A stretch of 64,000 bases of DNA from JAMWDF01 sp964645405 (GCA_964645405.1 CAZYCA010000042.1:248001-312000); one strand, 5' to 3'. Counted from the first letter of the stretch, positions 6,842 to 16,612 are shown. Notes: a model not told the origin generated them from the sequence alone. Translations and numbers: made by a program.

Positions 6842-9181
6842 ATGAAAAAAATTCCAGCCCTGATTTTTCTATTCCTCTGCGCTTTTTTTGTTTGGTTTTT
6901 CTTTTCCACCAGTAAAACTACACGTTCAAACTATTCTCCAGTTTCTCCGCCGGATAAAACAAAAATGTCGGGTTCAAGAAAAATATGGGCTGATTTTGAA
7001 GAAAACATCCAGGACTGGCAAACACCAGCACCTGCCTCACTGGAGTTATCAACCAGCCACCTGCGGCAGGGAAAATATTCTCTCAAAGTAAATACCGCAA
7101 AACAAACAAGCCTTACTCTCAGCTTTAAGAAATGGGAAGACTGGTCAGAGTGGGACAATCTGGAAGGTGAAATTTACCTGCCTGAGAAACATGTCCGGGC
7201 TGTTTCCTGTTATCTTCTTATCTCTGATGCTGAACATTTCTGGTACAGACTGGAAGAGCCGGCTTTACTTGTTTCTGGCTGGAACCTTATCCGGTTTCCT
7301 CTTGACCCTTCCTCACCCTGGACTTCCTTAAACCACCAGCGACCCTGGTCCAGACAGGTAGCTACCAGCATCATCCAGGTAAGCCTTTATTTTCAATCTG
7401 CGGAAGCTTTACCACCGTTTTTCCATCTTGACTATTTTCGTTTGACCAGAAAACAGAAACAAGAGAGCAATCTTTACCTTTATGATTTTATTCCCGGGAC
7501 GAGAATTGTCCCTCAGTATAGCCTGTGGCAAGCCAGTTTTCTGCTATCGAAAGTTTATCGTAATCCGTTTGACCCGGGCTGTATTGATATCACTGCCACC
7601 TTTATCACCCCTGCGGGTCAGAGAATAATCATTCCTGCTTTTTACACCCAGGAATACTGCCGCAGCTTAATTGATGGTAAAGAACAACTTACCCCGGTAG
7701 GTGATGATCGCTGGATGGTACGTTTCACCCCAACTGTCTCAGGAGTTTACCGTTATTTTTTTACTGTTAATGACGGAAAGAAAAAAACCTTTCCTGGGGG
7801 CTGGTTCCGGTGTATTCCTTCCAGGCAAAAAGGTTTTGTCAGAGTCAGTAAAAAGGACAGCCGTTTTTTTGAATATGATGACGGCAGTTTTTATTATCCC
7901 ATTGGTCTGAATATCATCTCCCCCTGGGATACTCCCTACGGTGTCAGGTACCTTCCCACTATGCCTGTCGGGCAGGAAACATATGCTTACGACGCTTATT
8001 TTAAGAAGATGGAAGAAAATGGATTGAACTTTATCCGGATGTGGATGGCTTACTGGTGGCTGGAACTGGAATGGAATCTGGAAAAAGGACCGTTTCAGGG
8101 TCTCGGCCGTTACAGCCTTGCCAATGCCTGGCGTCTGGACCACATTATTAATCAGGCAGAAAAGAAAAATATAAAAATTCTGCTTACCATCAACAACCAC
8201 ACCCGGCTTACCAGCTGGGGATGGCCTGACAATCCCTATAACATTGCCAGTGGAGGATTTCTCAGACATCCGTGGGAAATGTTTACCGACGAGATGGCAA
8301 AAGAATTCTTTCGCCGGAGAATGCGGTATATTGTAGCCAGGTGGAGTTATTCTCCAGCCATTTTTGCCTGGGACCTCTGGAGCGAAATAGACCTGACTGG
8401 TGGCTACCAGGCGGAGAGAATTAGAAACTGGCACCGGGAAATGGCGACCTATATCCGGAAAATTGACCCCTGGAAACACCTTATTTCTACTCATTACTGT
8501 CAGCACCCCCGGGCTCATGATTTAGCCGGGTTGCCGGAAATGGACTTTATCCACAGTAATGCCTGGGTCAACGTCGCAGGTCTTTCTGATTCCCAGGTGG
8601 AAGCTATCGCCCAGTACTACCGGGATTTTGCACGTTACCAGAAGCCAGTCCTGATTTCTGAGTATGGAGGTCACTGGGCCGGCACCCAGCTGGAAATTAT
8701 GACCAGAGATTTGCACACCGGGCTATGGGCTAACTGTATGAACCCTTTAGCCGGAACTCCCTTGTTCTGGTGGTGGAATCTTGTCCATCAGGATGACCTT
8801 TACTATCACTACCGCGGGCTATCTAACTTTTTGAGGGAAGAAGATTACCGGGGGAAAAATCTGCAGGCAAAAACTGTGGAAGTCCTTCCACCGCTTTCCT
8901 GTTTCGGGGCACAGTGCCTTTCAGGACAGCAGGAATGTTTTCTCTGGGTGTATAATTTTTCCTCTGCCTTAAGGTTGGTGGAGGAAAAAAGGGAGATAAA
9001 AGATGCCTGCCTGAAAATTTCTGATTTGAAACCAGGCTGTTACAGGATAGAATGGTGGGACACAAAGGAAGGGAAAATTCTCCAGACAACTGAAACTACT
9101 GCTACGGAAACAGGACTGGTCATTAGCATCCCTTCTTTCTTTGAGGACCTCGCAGCAAAGGTTAAATGGTGCCATGAATAA
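6842..9181 (+). CDS. Secreted multidomain glycoside hydrolase with DUF5060-like domain and TIM barrel
   Basis: A 779-residue exported protein. MKKIPALIFLFLCAFFVWFFF is a signal peptide or anchor. Residues about 45-200 look like a carbohydrate-binding beta-sandwich (WADFEENIQDW...GKYSLKVNT). Residues about 230-320 resemble the Ig-like DUF5060 module (DRWMVRFTPTVSGVYRYFF). The rest is a GH5/DUF4038-like barrel: GLNFIRMWMAYWW, then FAWDLWSEIDL near residue 511, where the usual Asn-Glu acid/base pair reads Ser-Glu, and VLISEYGG near 602 with the presumed nucleophile. Substrate unknown. ATG 6842 is chosen because it begins the signal peptide. The next gene overlaps its end by eight bases. Confidence 0.82.
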   Translation: MKKIPALIFLFLCAFFVWFFFSTSKTTRSNYSPVSPPDKTKMSGSRKIWADFEENIQDWQTPAPASLELSTSHLRQGKYSLKVNTAKQTSLTLSFKKWEDWSEWDNLEGEIYLPEKHVRAVSCYLLISDAEHFWYRLEEPALLVSGWNLIRFPLDPSSPWTSLNHQRPWSRQVATSIIQVSLYFQSAEALPPFFHLDYFRLTRKQKQESNLYLYDFIPGTRIVPQYSLWQASFLLSKVYRNPFDPGCIDITATFITPAGQRIIIPAFYTQEYCRSLIDGKEQLTPVGDDRWMVRFTPTVSGVYRYFFTVNDGKKKTFPGGWFRCIPSRQKGFVRVSKKDSRFFEYDDGSFYYPIGLNIISPWDTPYGVRYLPTMPVGQETYAYDAYFKKMEENGLNFIRMWMAYWWLELEWNLEKGPFQGLGRYSLANAWRLDHIINQAEKKNIKILLTINNHTRLTSWGWPDNPYNIASGGFLRHPWEMFTDEMAKEFFRRRMRYIVARWSYSPAIFAWDLWSEIDLTGGYQAERIRNWHREMATYIRKIDPWKHLISTHYCQHPRAHDLAGLPEMDFIHSNAWVNVAGLSDSQVEAIAQYYRDFARYQKPVLISEYGGHWAGTQLEIMTRDLHTGLWANCMNPLAGTPLFWWWNLVHQDDLYYHYRGLSNFLREEDYRGKNLQAKTVEVLPPLSCFGAQCLSGQQECFLWVYNFSSALRLVEEKREIKDACLKISDLKPGCYRIEWWDTKEGKILQTTETTATETGLVISIPSFFEDLAAKVKWCHE

Positions 9182-11348
9182 AAATACAGGAAAAATTCTC
9201 CTCCTTTTTTTACTTTTTTCTAAAGGAAAATCAGGCGCCGCGGAAACGACCTGGTGGCATCCTGACTGGCAATTCCGTAGCCAGGTAAAAATTATCAGTC
9301 CTGCCCTCTCCAGTAATCTGGATACAGCAGTTTTTCCTTTTACCCTGTTGAATGATGCCCGAGCTGACCTGGCTGATTTACGACTGGTTAACGGGTCAGG
9401 TAAACTGGTTCCCTTTTCTATCCAGCGTTCTCCAGAAGGAGAAATTCTCATTTATTTCCAGGTAGAGACAGACCCGACTGACTACTATCTTTATTACGGC
9501 TGCCAGCAAGCGCAGCCTCTTTTCTCATCCTGGACACCTCGCCTTCAGCCGTTAACTCTGGAAACCAGAGAAAAAAATCGCCGGACGCATCCCCGCTCTT
9601 TTCCTGAGATGCTGGAACTTTTCCGTAGTTCCACCCGGATTTACGGCAAGGGGAAAAGAAAAAAAATTGATGATTTAGAAAATCCTTTCGGTCCCAACAG
9701 CAACTATCTGAGCTACTACCAGGGTTACCTTTATTGTGACCAGGAGGGAGAATACGGACTGGCTATCAATTCCGATGATGCCTCCTTCCTGCTTCTTGAT
9801 GGCAGAGTCATCGTTTCCTGGCCAGGGTCCCACAATAAGGACGGTAATGTGAATCGCCCCCTCGAAAACGAATGGCTGCACCGGACAAAAATTTACCTGC
9901 AGAAAGGTATTCACAGAATTGAATACTATCACGAACAAGGAGAAGGAAGCACTCTTGCCCGGGTAGGCTGGAAAAAACCTCAGGAAACCAACTTTTCTGT
10001 GATACCGGAGCAGGCATATCTTCCCTGCCTGCAATCCAGCCTGCAAAACAGAGAAGAAAGGGGAAAAGGCAAGACTGCTTTTTTCCACTGTCAACCAGTA
10101 GAAAGTTATCTTTTCACCGGATACCCTGTTCTGATGAAACTACTTTTTTCTGATTTAGCCGATGCCGGTCAGATACTCTCCAGACAGTGGAAATTCAGTG
10201 ATGGTTTCTCCACCACCAGACAGACATTCACCCGCGTTTTTCCAGAAAACAAACTCTTGAGAGTAACTTTATCCTGGAAACAGAAAGACGGGAAAATTAG
10301 CCAGTGTTCTCAAACTATTCTGGTGAAACCATCCTGCGCTCCAATTAGATTTGACTTTGCCCTGGGAACTAAAAATCTTCCTGCGGTGGTCTTAAAGCCA
10401 TTTATCCTTCAACCCTGGGTAGCCAGTTATTCCAGTAACCAGATAGAATTGAAACTTTCCTGGCAGGCTCTTCAGCCTGACGGTAAAAAACTAAAACAGG
10501 CGAGCCAGACCTTTCTGCTGCCACCGGAGGGTAATCATACTTTCACTTTACCAGACTGTCCCTTACCCGGGGAAAGCCAGCGCCAGCTTCACGTTCTTTA
10601 TGAAAACATCCCTTTACTCAGAACCAGCATTTTCTTTCTCTCCCCGGAATCAGATTTCTCGGGATGGCAGCTGGTGGAGGACCATCTGGAAAACAGGAAC
10701 AAGGACAGAGCAGTTTTAATTCTTTCTCCCTCCGGTAAAAAAATAGCGCTGCCAAAAGATAAGAAAAACAGGAAAAACGTCACTATTGCGATTATTGGAA
10801 GTATGATGAGCAATTCAGGTGCTTGTTCCTGGGTGGATTTTTTCTCTCAGGAGATAAGAAAAGCCTGTCCCCATCTTTCTTTCCGTATTAAGTTTTATCC
10901 TCTTTCCGACCAGTTATGCCAGCCTTCTTTTCTCCAGGCTATACCCTGCTTAGCAGAAGCATTTAAACTTAATCCTGACCTGCTGCTTCTCTTTGCTGGT
11001 ATTGGTGAGCAGATTTTCTGCTTAAAAGGAGAAGAGATACAAACAGGAATAAGATTTCTCCTGCAGGCAAGCAAGAGCCGTTCTGTCTTACCGGTTTTGA
11101 TTATTCCACCCCGGCTTCCGCAAAAAGAAAACTATGCCTACCAGCTGGCATTAGGAATGAAAGAAACGGCTTTGCGGGAGGAGATACCCGCAGTTGACTT
11201 CTTCACTATTTCGCGTTTTAGCCCTCCCGGCAAAGATTCTCCGGGTATAATTTTTCGCTACCCTGATGAGCAAACCAGTCACCGGCTTGCCTGTAGTTGT
11301 GTCCACTGGCTTTTAACCCATGAGAAAACAAGATATCTTTTCCGCTAA
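9174..11348 (+). CDS. Secreted DUF2341/PA14-domain protein with degenerate SGNH-like C-terminus
   Basis: A 724-residue protein with signal peptide (MNKNTGKILLLFLLFSKG). The N-terminal WWHPDWQFRSQVKI resembles the DUF2341 lectin-like start. Residues about 165-285 match a PA14 carbohydrate-binding domain (YYQGYLYCDQEGEYGLAINSDD, LLLDGRVIVSWPG, GIHRIEYYHEQGEG). The C-terminal 200 residues look like an SGNH hydrolase (VTIAIIGSMMSNSGACSWVDFF, LNPDLLLLFAGIGEQ), but block I lacks the usual GDS serine. ATG 9174 overlaps the previous gene by eight bases. Role inferred: binding and possibly processing of glycan at the cell surface. Confidence 0.68.
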   Translation: MNKNTGKILLLFLLFSKGKSGAAETTWWHPDWQFRSQVKIISPALSSNLDTAVFPFTLLNDARADLADLRLVNGSGKLVPFSIQRSPEGEILIYFQVETDPTDYYLYYGCQQAQPLFSSWTPRLQPLTLETREKNRRTHPRSFPEMLELFRSSTRIYGKGKRKKIDDLENPFGPNSNYLSYYQGYLYCDQEGEYGLAINSDDASFLLLDGRVIVSWPGSHNKDGNVNRPLENEWLHRTKIYLQKGIHRIEYYHEQGEGSTLARVGWKKPQETNFSVIPEQAYLPCLQSSLQNREERGKGKTAFFHCQPVESYLFTGYPVLMKLLFSDLADAGQILSRQWKFSDGFSTTRQTFTRVFPENKLLRVTLSWKQKDGKISQCSQTILVKPSCAPIRFDFALGTKNLPAVVLKPFILQPWVASYSSNQIELKLSWQALQPDGKKLKQASQTFLLPPEGNHTFTLPDCPLPGESQRQLHVLYENIPLLRTSIFFLSPESDFSGWQLVEDHLENRNKDRAVLILSPSGKKIALPKDKKNRKNVTIAIIGSMMSNSGACSWVDFFSQEIRKACPHLSFRIKFYPLSDQLCQPSFLQAIPCLAEAFKLNPDLLLLFAGIGEQIFCLKGEEIQTGIRFLLQASKSRSVLPVLIIPPRLPQKENYAYQLALGMKETALREEIPAVDFFTISRFSPPGKDSPGIIFRYPDEQTSHRLACSCVHWLLTHEKTRYLFR

Positions 11349-12735
11349 AGAGTTTCTTCTTCCAGGGATGACCCCTGAAGAAAGTGCTTTTTCTGGAATT
11401 ACCAGAGCACAGAAGGGGTGGTGTTTTGCGGCAACAGGAATTTTTGTTTATTTGCTGTGGCATTATCCTTTGAATACCATTTTAATGGTAAACCTTTTCA
11501 TTACCCTTTTCTACCTCAGTTTTACCGTGTATAAGGTGATACTCATCTGGCCAGTTTCTTCAGAAAGGGCTAACTCTGTGGGGAAAAAACAACTTCTTTT
11601 ACCGGAAAAGCTACCTATCTATACAATTCTGGTTCCCCTTTACAGAGAAGAGAACCTTGTCAGAGATATTACTTCTGCCTTAAACAATCTTGATTACCCG
11701 ATAGAATGTCTGGACATCAAGTTGCTTTTGGAAGAAGATGACTACCAGACTGTGGAGGAAGTGAAAAAAATAAATCCCGGTTCTGCCTACCAGGTGATTA
11801 TTCTTCCACCAAAAGGGCCAAGAACTAAACCCAAAGCCTGTAACGAAGGATTAAAACAGGCAAAGGGTAAATACCTGGTAATTTATGACGCTGAGGACAG
11901 ACCAGAGCCAGACCAGTTGAAAAAAGCCGTTGCTGCCTTTAGTCTGGCTCCTGCCACCGTTGGTTGTCTTCAGGCTAAACTTAATTTTTACAATTCCCGG
12001 CAGAACCTGCTCACTGCCTGGTTTTCCTCTGAATACTCACTCTGGTTTGACCTTTACCTCCCTGGACTGGCAAACTTTTCCGCACCTGTTCCCCTGGGGG
12101 GAACTTCTAACCACTTCCGTATCCAGGCTCTCAGAGAAGTCGGTGGCTGGGACCCATACAATGTTGCCGAAGATTGTGATCTGGGTTATAGACTTTATCG
12201 GCATGGCTGGCACACCAGAATTCTTGATTCCACTACCTGGGAGGAAGCATCCAGTCATCTTTCGGACTGGTGGAGACAACGTTCCCGCTGGGTAAAGGGT
12301 TACCTGCAAACCTATCTCGTGCATCTGCGTCAGCCGGTCAAGTTGCTCCGGGAATTAGGTTTTATCAATACCTGCCATTTCCATTTTACTGTAGGTGGTC
12401 TTTTATTCTGCCTTCTGATTAACCCGGTTTACTGGTTTCTCACCTTCTTCTGGATAGTAACCAGAAGTCAGCTTCTCAGTTATTTTTTCCCCAGACCGGT
12501 TTTCCTCCTCAGCGCCTTTTGCCTCTTCATAGGCAACTTCATATTTGTTTACTCCTGTGCCCTGGCAGTATTTCGTCGCCATGATAACCACCTGGTGAAA
12601 CAGGCATTACTTATCCCACCTTACTGGCTGCTGATGAGTTTGGCTTCCTGGAAGGGATACTGGCAGTTTTTTTTCCGTCCCCACCACTGGGAAAAAACAA
12701 GACATGGATTCTTCAACCGCGAGGCGGTCCAATGA
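11320..12735 (+). CDS. Membrane-bound family 2 glycosyltransferase
   Basis: A 471-residue processive-type GT2 enzyme. N-terminal transmembrane helices (about 30-75) precede the GT-A domain, which starts IYTILVPLYREEN. Catalytic landmarks follow in order: DAEDRPEPDQL near residue 190 (DxD-like metal site), VPLGGTSNHFR, the base in VAEDCDLGYRL near 286, and RQRSRWVKGY, the Q/RxxRW acceptor motif. C-terminal helices complete a BcsA-like topology. It would polymerise or transfer sugars at the inner membrane. It overlaps the preceding gene by 29 bases and the next by four (ATGA), so it is translationally coupled within a degradation locus. Product unknown. Confidence 0.88.
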   Translation: MRKQDIFSAKEFLLPGMTPEESAFSGITRAQKGWCFAATGIFVYLLWHYPLNTILMVNLFITLFYLSFTVYKVILIWPVSSERANSVGKKQLLLPEKLPIYTILVPLYREENLVRDITSALNNLDYPIECLDIKLLLEEDDYQTVEEVKKINPGSAYQVIILPPKGPRTKPKACNEGLKQAKGKYLVIYDAEDRPEPDQLKKAVAAFSLAPATVGCLQAKLNFYNSRQNLLTAWFSSEYSLWFDLYLPGLANFSAPVPLGGTSNHFRIQALREVGGWDPYNVAEDCDLGYRLYRHGWHTRILDSTTWEEASSHLSDWWRQRSRWVKGYLQTYLVHLRQPVKLLRELGFINTCHFHFTVGGLLFCLLINPVYWFLTFFWIVTRSQLLSYFFPRPVFLLSAFCLFIGNFIFVYSCALAVFRRHDNHLVKQALLIPPYWLLMSLASWKGYWQFFFRPHHWEKTRHGFFNREAVQ

Positions 12736-14051
12736 ATTCTTTTCCTCGGTGGGAAAACCGGTTTGTTTTTCTACTTGCCTGTTTCTTTCTGCTTTACTGG
12801 GCAAGGCACTTACTTCTTCAGAGTAACTGCTTGTGTCCAGAAGTCATCGTGCGTACCGGGCTGGCTTCTGATTTGTGGGCAGAAGAGATTCGGGGAAGAC
12901 AGGGTTTGATTTGTTCCTTCTGGTGGCCACCCCTGATGACGTTGCTTTCCCTGACTTTTTTTGCCCTGCATTTTCCTTTCAGGATTTTCTTACCAGCTCA
13001 TCTGATTTCTGTTTTCTCTGGTGGGCTTACTGCCTTCTTTATCAACCGACTGGCACAGAAACAAAAGGTCCCGCCATTCTTCCGCTGGATTTTCGTCAGC
13101 GGCTTACTTGTTCATCCCTGGGTCAGACATCTGTTTTCCACAGGAACAGATTATGCTGTCTTCCTCATGCTTTGTTCCGGCACAGTCTTTGGTCTGGTTT
13201 GCTGGATGAAGGAAAAGAAAATTCGCTATTTTCTCCTGTTAAATATCTTTTCCGGATTGGCTCTCCTTTGCCATCCAGCAGGATTGTTGTTGGTAGCAGC
13301 AGTTCTGATAACAGTGATCATCTTTTCCCTGGTTAAAGAAAAAGATAGCCAGGCAAGGCAGGCAACCATACTCTTATATCTCACCCCTGTTCTTTATGCT
13401 GCAGCGCTTTGGTTGCTTGGTAACTGGGTTATCATGAAGGATAGTCTCTATTTTCTGCGGTGGGTTAACGGGAAAACTTTTTTCCAAAATATTTTTCTTA
13501 CTCCAGGTGTCTGCTCTGATTACTTTCCCGGGGTAACACTACTGGTTGCTGTCTATCTTTCTACCATGATTCTTGCGGGATGGCGCAACCAGAAAAAAAT
13601 TTTCTGCTTTTTTTTCTGGGTAATCTTTTTTCTTGTCCTGACAAGCACAGTTTTTGTTTTCCGGCATGCCAGCCAGATGACAAAGGAAAATCAGCAAAAC
13701 TGGGAGAAAACATTCCAGGAGATAGTAGAAGATATTAATTTTGTCAGGCGTCTTACTCCGGGAAGAGAAATGTATGTGGTGGAATTTTCCGGATACCTTT
13801 TCCGGTATGCCTGGGGAAATAATCCCGGGATTACCCATGTTTTTGACCTGGCCAGGGCAAAGATTCCTGTTTCTCCTCAACCTGCTTACATACTAATTCC
13901 CTCGGAAAAGATAAGGACATTTCTTCCCCGGGACCCTTTTTTTCACCGCTATCCTGATTTACCCGGTTATCCTCCTGACTTTTTGCTTGGAGAAATAACT
14001 TCCGGTTCCCTTACTCTTTTCCGTCTCCTTATCCTGCCACCGAAAAACTGA
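12732..14051 (+). CDS. Polytopic membrane protein, ArnT/PMT-like glycosyltransferase candidate
   Basis: A 439-residue protein with roughly nine or ten hydrophobic segments and a larger soluble C-terminal part (after residue 310). The first extracytoplasmic loop (SDLWAEEIRGRQG) is acidic, as in GT-C transferases such as ArnT, PMT or GT39, which use lipid-linked sugar donors. This is resemblance of architecture, not a firm family match. ATG 12732 overlaps the GT2 stop codon by four bases. Together the two may build or modify an exported glycan. The gene converges on the minus-strand VCBS gene with only eight bases between stop codons. Confidence 0.5.
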   Translation: MNSFPRWENRFVFLLACFFLLYWARHLLLQSNCLCPEVIVRTGLASDLWAEEIRGRQGLICSFWWPPLMTLLSLTFFALHFPFRIFLPAHLISVFSGGLTAFFINRLAQKQKVPPFFRWIFVSGLLVHPWVRHLFSTGTDYAVFLMLCSGTVFGLVCWMKEKKIRYFLLLNIFSGLALLCHPAGLLLVAAVLITVIIFSLVKEKDSQARQATILLYLTPVLYAAALWLLGNWVIMKDSLYFLRWVNGKTFFQNIFLTPGVCSDYFPGVTLLVAVYLSTMILAGWRNQKKIFCFFFWVIFFLVLTSTVFVFRHASQMTKENQQNWEKTFQEIVEDINFVRRLTPGREMYVVEFSGYLFRYAWGNNPGITHVFDLARAKIPVSPQPAYILIPSEKIRTFLPRDPFFHRYPDLPGYPPDFLLGEITSGSLTLFRLLILPPKN

Positions 14052-14059
14052 ATTTTTTC

Positions 14060-15148
14060 TCAAAGACCCTCGTTGAAAAAAACAAAAAGACCATCTTTGC
14101 CTGGTGCTACCAGGTCCAGTCTTCCTGTTCCCCTTAAATCAGCCAGTGCCATCTGAATGCCACAACCTTTCGTCTCACCTAACTTACCGTAGCAAATTAC
14201 CTGCTTGGAAAATCCCTCACCTGTCCACTTAAAGTAGTAAATTCCATAATCATCATACTCACCAGGGTCATTTCCACAATGAGCCCGATGTCTTTTTCCG
14301 GCGATGAGCTCTCCCTGACCATCACCATCAATATCAGCCCAGACTAAATCGTGGTACTGAGCATTGAAAGGGTCTATGGGATGCCTTTTCCAGCTGTAGG
14401 TATTTCTCTGCCGGCATTGTTGCCACCAGTCCAGACCATAACCATGCGCCTGGCCGACAATCAAATCATTGAGCCCATCGCCATCTACATCCACCACCAG
14501 TATCGGTACACTGGCTCTCCCCAGCTGAAACTCTGGATGCCACTTCCATTCTCCCTTCCAGCAATCTTCCGGTGCTTCCAGCCAGCCGTTAGCCAGAACA
14601 ATATCCATCCTTCCCTTTCCCGAGATATCCCCGCAACCAAGACCGTGCCCCTGAGATTGCCCCTGAGGAAACTGAAAAATAATCTGCTCCTGGAAAGAAG
14701 GGGTATTACCCTGTCTCTGTAGAAGACGGTAAATCTTCACACAACTGGACACGGGTGTATTGGGGACAACCTCTAAAACTCCATCTCTGTCCACGTCCCA
14801 GGCTCTGGTGGTTTCTATGGAACCTGTTTCCGCAATAAGATGCTCTTTCCAGATTTCATCAAAACAGCCAGGATTCTCCTTCCAGATTAGTTTTTTACCC
14901 CACCAGCCCCCGGTGATAAAGTCCATCCAGCCATCACCGTTGACATCCACAGGAATAACAGAAAAATCATCGTAGTACTCACCAAAAGATTTCACCTCAC
15001 CGATAAAATGCTTCTTGCGAAAATCAGGCCCCTGATACCAGTAAGCACCAGAAACGATATCTAAAACACCATCTTTGTCCACATCAAAAACACCTGCTGC
15101 CTCATATCTTTCGTCAGATACCCACGCCTTCTTCCAGCGTACCGGCAT
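14060..15148 (-). CDS. FG-GAP/VCBS repeat beta-propeller protein
   Basis: A 362-residue protein built of repeated D-x-D-x-D-G blades: FDVDKDGVLDIV, VDVNGDGWMDFI, WDVDRDGVLEVV, VDVDGDGLNDLI, ADIDGDGQGELI and ADLRGTGRLDLV. This is the calcium-loop pattern of FG-GAP/VCBS seven-bladed propellers. No signal peptide is visible, unusual for this mostly secreted family, so it may be cytoplasmic or start further upstream. It lies 20 bases after the GH4 gene in the same direction and is probably co-transcribed. Likely a ligand-binding or scaffold protein; exact role unknown. Confidence 0.75.
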   Translation of the reverse strand: MPVRWKKAWVSDERYEAAGVFDVDKDGVLDIVSGAYWYQGPDFRKKHFIGEVKSFGEYYDDFSVIPVDVNGDGWMDFITGGWWGKKLIWKENPGCFDEIWKEHLIAETGSIETTRAWDVDRDGVLEVVPNTPVSSCVKIYRLLQRQGNTPSFQEQIIFQFPQGQSQGHGLGCGDISGKGRMDIVLANGWLEAPEDCWKGEWKWHPEFQLGRASVPILVVDVDGDGLNDLIVGQAHGYGLDWWQQCRQRNTYSWKRHPIDPFNAQYHDLVWADIDGDGQGELIAGKRHRAHCGNDPGEYDDYGIYYFKWTGEGFSKQVICYGKLGETKGCGIQMALADLRGTGRLDLVAPGKDGLFVFFNEGL

Positions 15149-15168
15149 AAACCCTCCTCTTCCAGAGA

Positions 15169-16587
15169 TTAAAGTTGCGCCAGTTTCAGAAAACGGTTAG
15201 CAATGGCTAAAGCCGGGTCCAGAGGGACATTCTGCCTTTTCACATTTTGGGGAATACTGATAGTCGGTACAGGTCTAAGTTTCTTTCCCTGGAACTGAGG
15301 AAGATAATCTTTCTGAGCCTCCAGCATTTCCGCCGTCATCTCCCTGATTTCCTTTAAGGTGAGCACAGCGGAGGTGAGAGGGTCTAACGCTACTGCCTGC
15401 ATGACCAGTTCCGGGTCCCCAGAAAAGGATGCCTCCACGGTCAGTCCCTGAACCAGAATATTGGTCATATTGAGAGCCGCACACTGTACCGGCAGGTTTC
15501 CTATCACCACCGGATGTAACCCTGTCCGGTCAGCATAGATGGGAACCTCCACACAACAGCCTGGCGGCAGATTGGTAATATAACCGTTATTCCTCACATT
15601 GCCATGGAAACGAAAGATTCTTCCTGTTTCCAGGGCTTCAATAATATGGGAACAGTACTCAGCACTACGCGGACCAAGTCTGGTGGATTCAAAAGACAAA
15701 GGATCAGTTCTGGTAAATTTCTCCTCCAGCTGCCGGCAGTACTTGTAATAGGCTCCTGATTCTCCGCCAAAAGCCGGTTCATCACAGTAAAGTTTCAATG
15801 CCTTCTTGTTCTTCCGGAAATAGGGAAGGTATTCAGAAAGGTGGCCGGTACTTTCCGTCATGAAATACCCGAAATGTCTCATTACCTCTCCCCTTACTTT
15901 TTCGTTGACATAATAGCCAGGCTTTTCGAAATTTTTCTTCAAAATAGGATAAAGGTCCTGTCCATCCTTTTCCAGTTTTAAAAACCAGGCCATATGATTA
16001 ATTCCTGCAGCAACATAATCAATTTCTTCTTTTTTTACCCCGGTATAACTGGCAATCAAATCCAGAGTAGTCTGCACCCCATGGCACAGCCCCACAAACT
16101 TCAGCCCTGGCACCCGGCCTAAAGCCCAGCAACACATCGCCATGGGATTGGCATAGTTAAAAAGTATGGCCTGGGGACAAAGTTTTTTCATATCTTCAGC
16201 AATATCCAGGAGAGCGGGAATGTGCCGGAGAGCACGAAAGATTCCCCCTGGACCCATGGTATCGCCAATGCACTGGTCTACGCCGTACTTTAAAGGAATT
16301 TCATAATCCAGTTGAAAGATGTCAACACCCCCCACCTGAATCATCACAACTACATAATCCGCTCCTTCCAGAGCCTGCTTTCTGTCAGTGGTAGCCATAA
16401 CAGTTGCTTCTACATTGTTATCTTCAATCATTCTGCGGATAAACGCATGCATCTTATCCAGTCTTCTGTGGGTTAAAGCCATCAACCGGTACTCACTGCC
16501 TTCCAGAGCAGGTGTGGCTAAAAAATCTGCCATTAAAGTCTTCCCGAAGATTAGGCTGCCTGCACCAATCATTGCAACTTTAGCCAT
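15169..16587 (-). CDS. Family 4 glycoside hydrolase (alpha-glucosidase/alpha-galactosidase type)
   Basis: A 472-residue cytoplasmic enzyme of GH4, which hydrolyses glycosides by an NAD+- and divalent-metal-dependent redox mechanism. The Rossmann motif MIGAGSLIFGKTL is at the N-terminus. FNYANPMAMC near residue 150, GLCHGVQ near 175 and GINHMAWF near 205 supply the conserved Asn, Cys and His around the metal. AKKGAG-type start: ATG 16587 follows AAGGAGG. Members act on alpha-glucosides, alpha-galactosides, galacturonides or 6-phospho sugars; which one cannot be read here. It heads an operon with the VCBS gene. Confidence 0.9.
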   Translation of the reverse strand: MAKVAMIGAGSLIFGKTLMADFLATPALEGSEYRLMALTHRRLDKMHAFIRRMIEDNNVEATVMATTDRKQALEGADYVVVMIQVGGVDIFQLDYEIPLKYGVDQCIGDTMGPGGIFRALRHIPALLDIAEDMKKLCPQAILFNYANPMAMCCWALGRVPGLKFVGLCHGVQTTLDLIASYTGVKKEEIDYVAAGINHMAWFLKLEKDGQDLYPILKKNFEKPGYYVNEKVRGEVMRHFGYFMTESTGHLSEYLPYFRKNKKALKLYCDEPAFGGESGAYYKYCRQLEEKFTRTDPLSFESTRLGPRSAEYCSHIIEALETGRIFRFHGNVRNNGYITNLPPGCCVEVPIYADRTGLHPVVIGNLPVQCAALNMTNILVQGLTVEASFSGDPELVMQAVALDPLTSAVLTLKEIREMTAEMLEAQKDYLPQFQGKKLRPVPTISIPQNVKRQNVPLDPALAIANRFLKLAQL

Positions 16588-16612
16588 CTGTTCCTCCTTG
16601 CCAGTTTATTCT

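Noticed and set aside
6723..6868. 14-base direct repeat CAGCCCTGATTTTT as a duplication or attachment site
   Set aside because: Only two short copies, one within signal-peptide codons; chance similarity is likely.
7739..8518. 259-codon open frame on the minus strand
   Set aside because: It lies wholly inside the plus-strand glycosidase, has low-complexity composition, no ribosome binding site and no recognisable motif.
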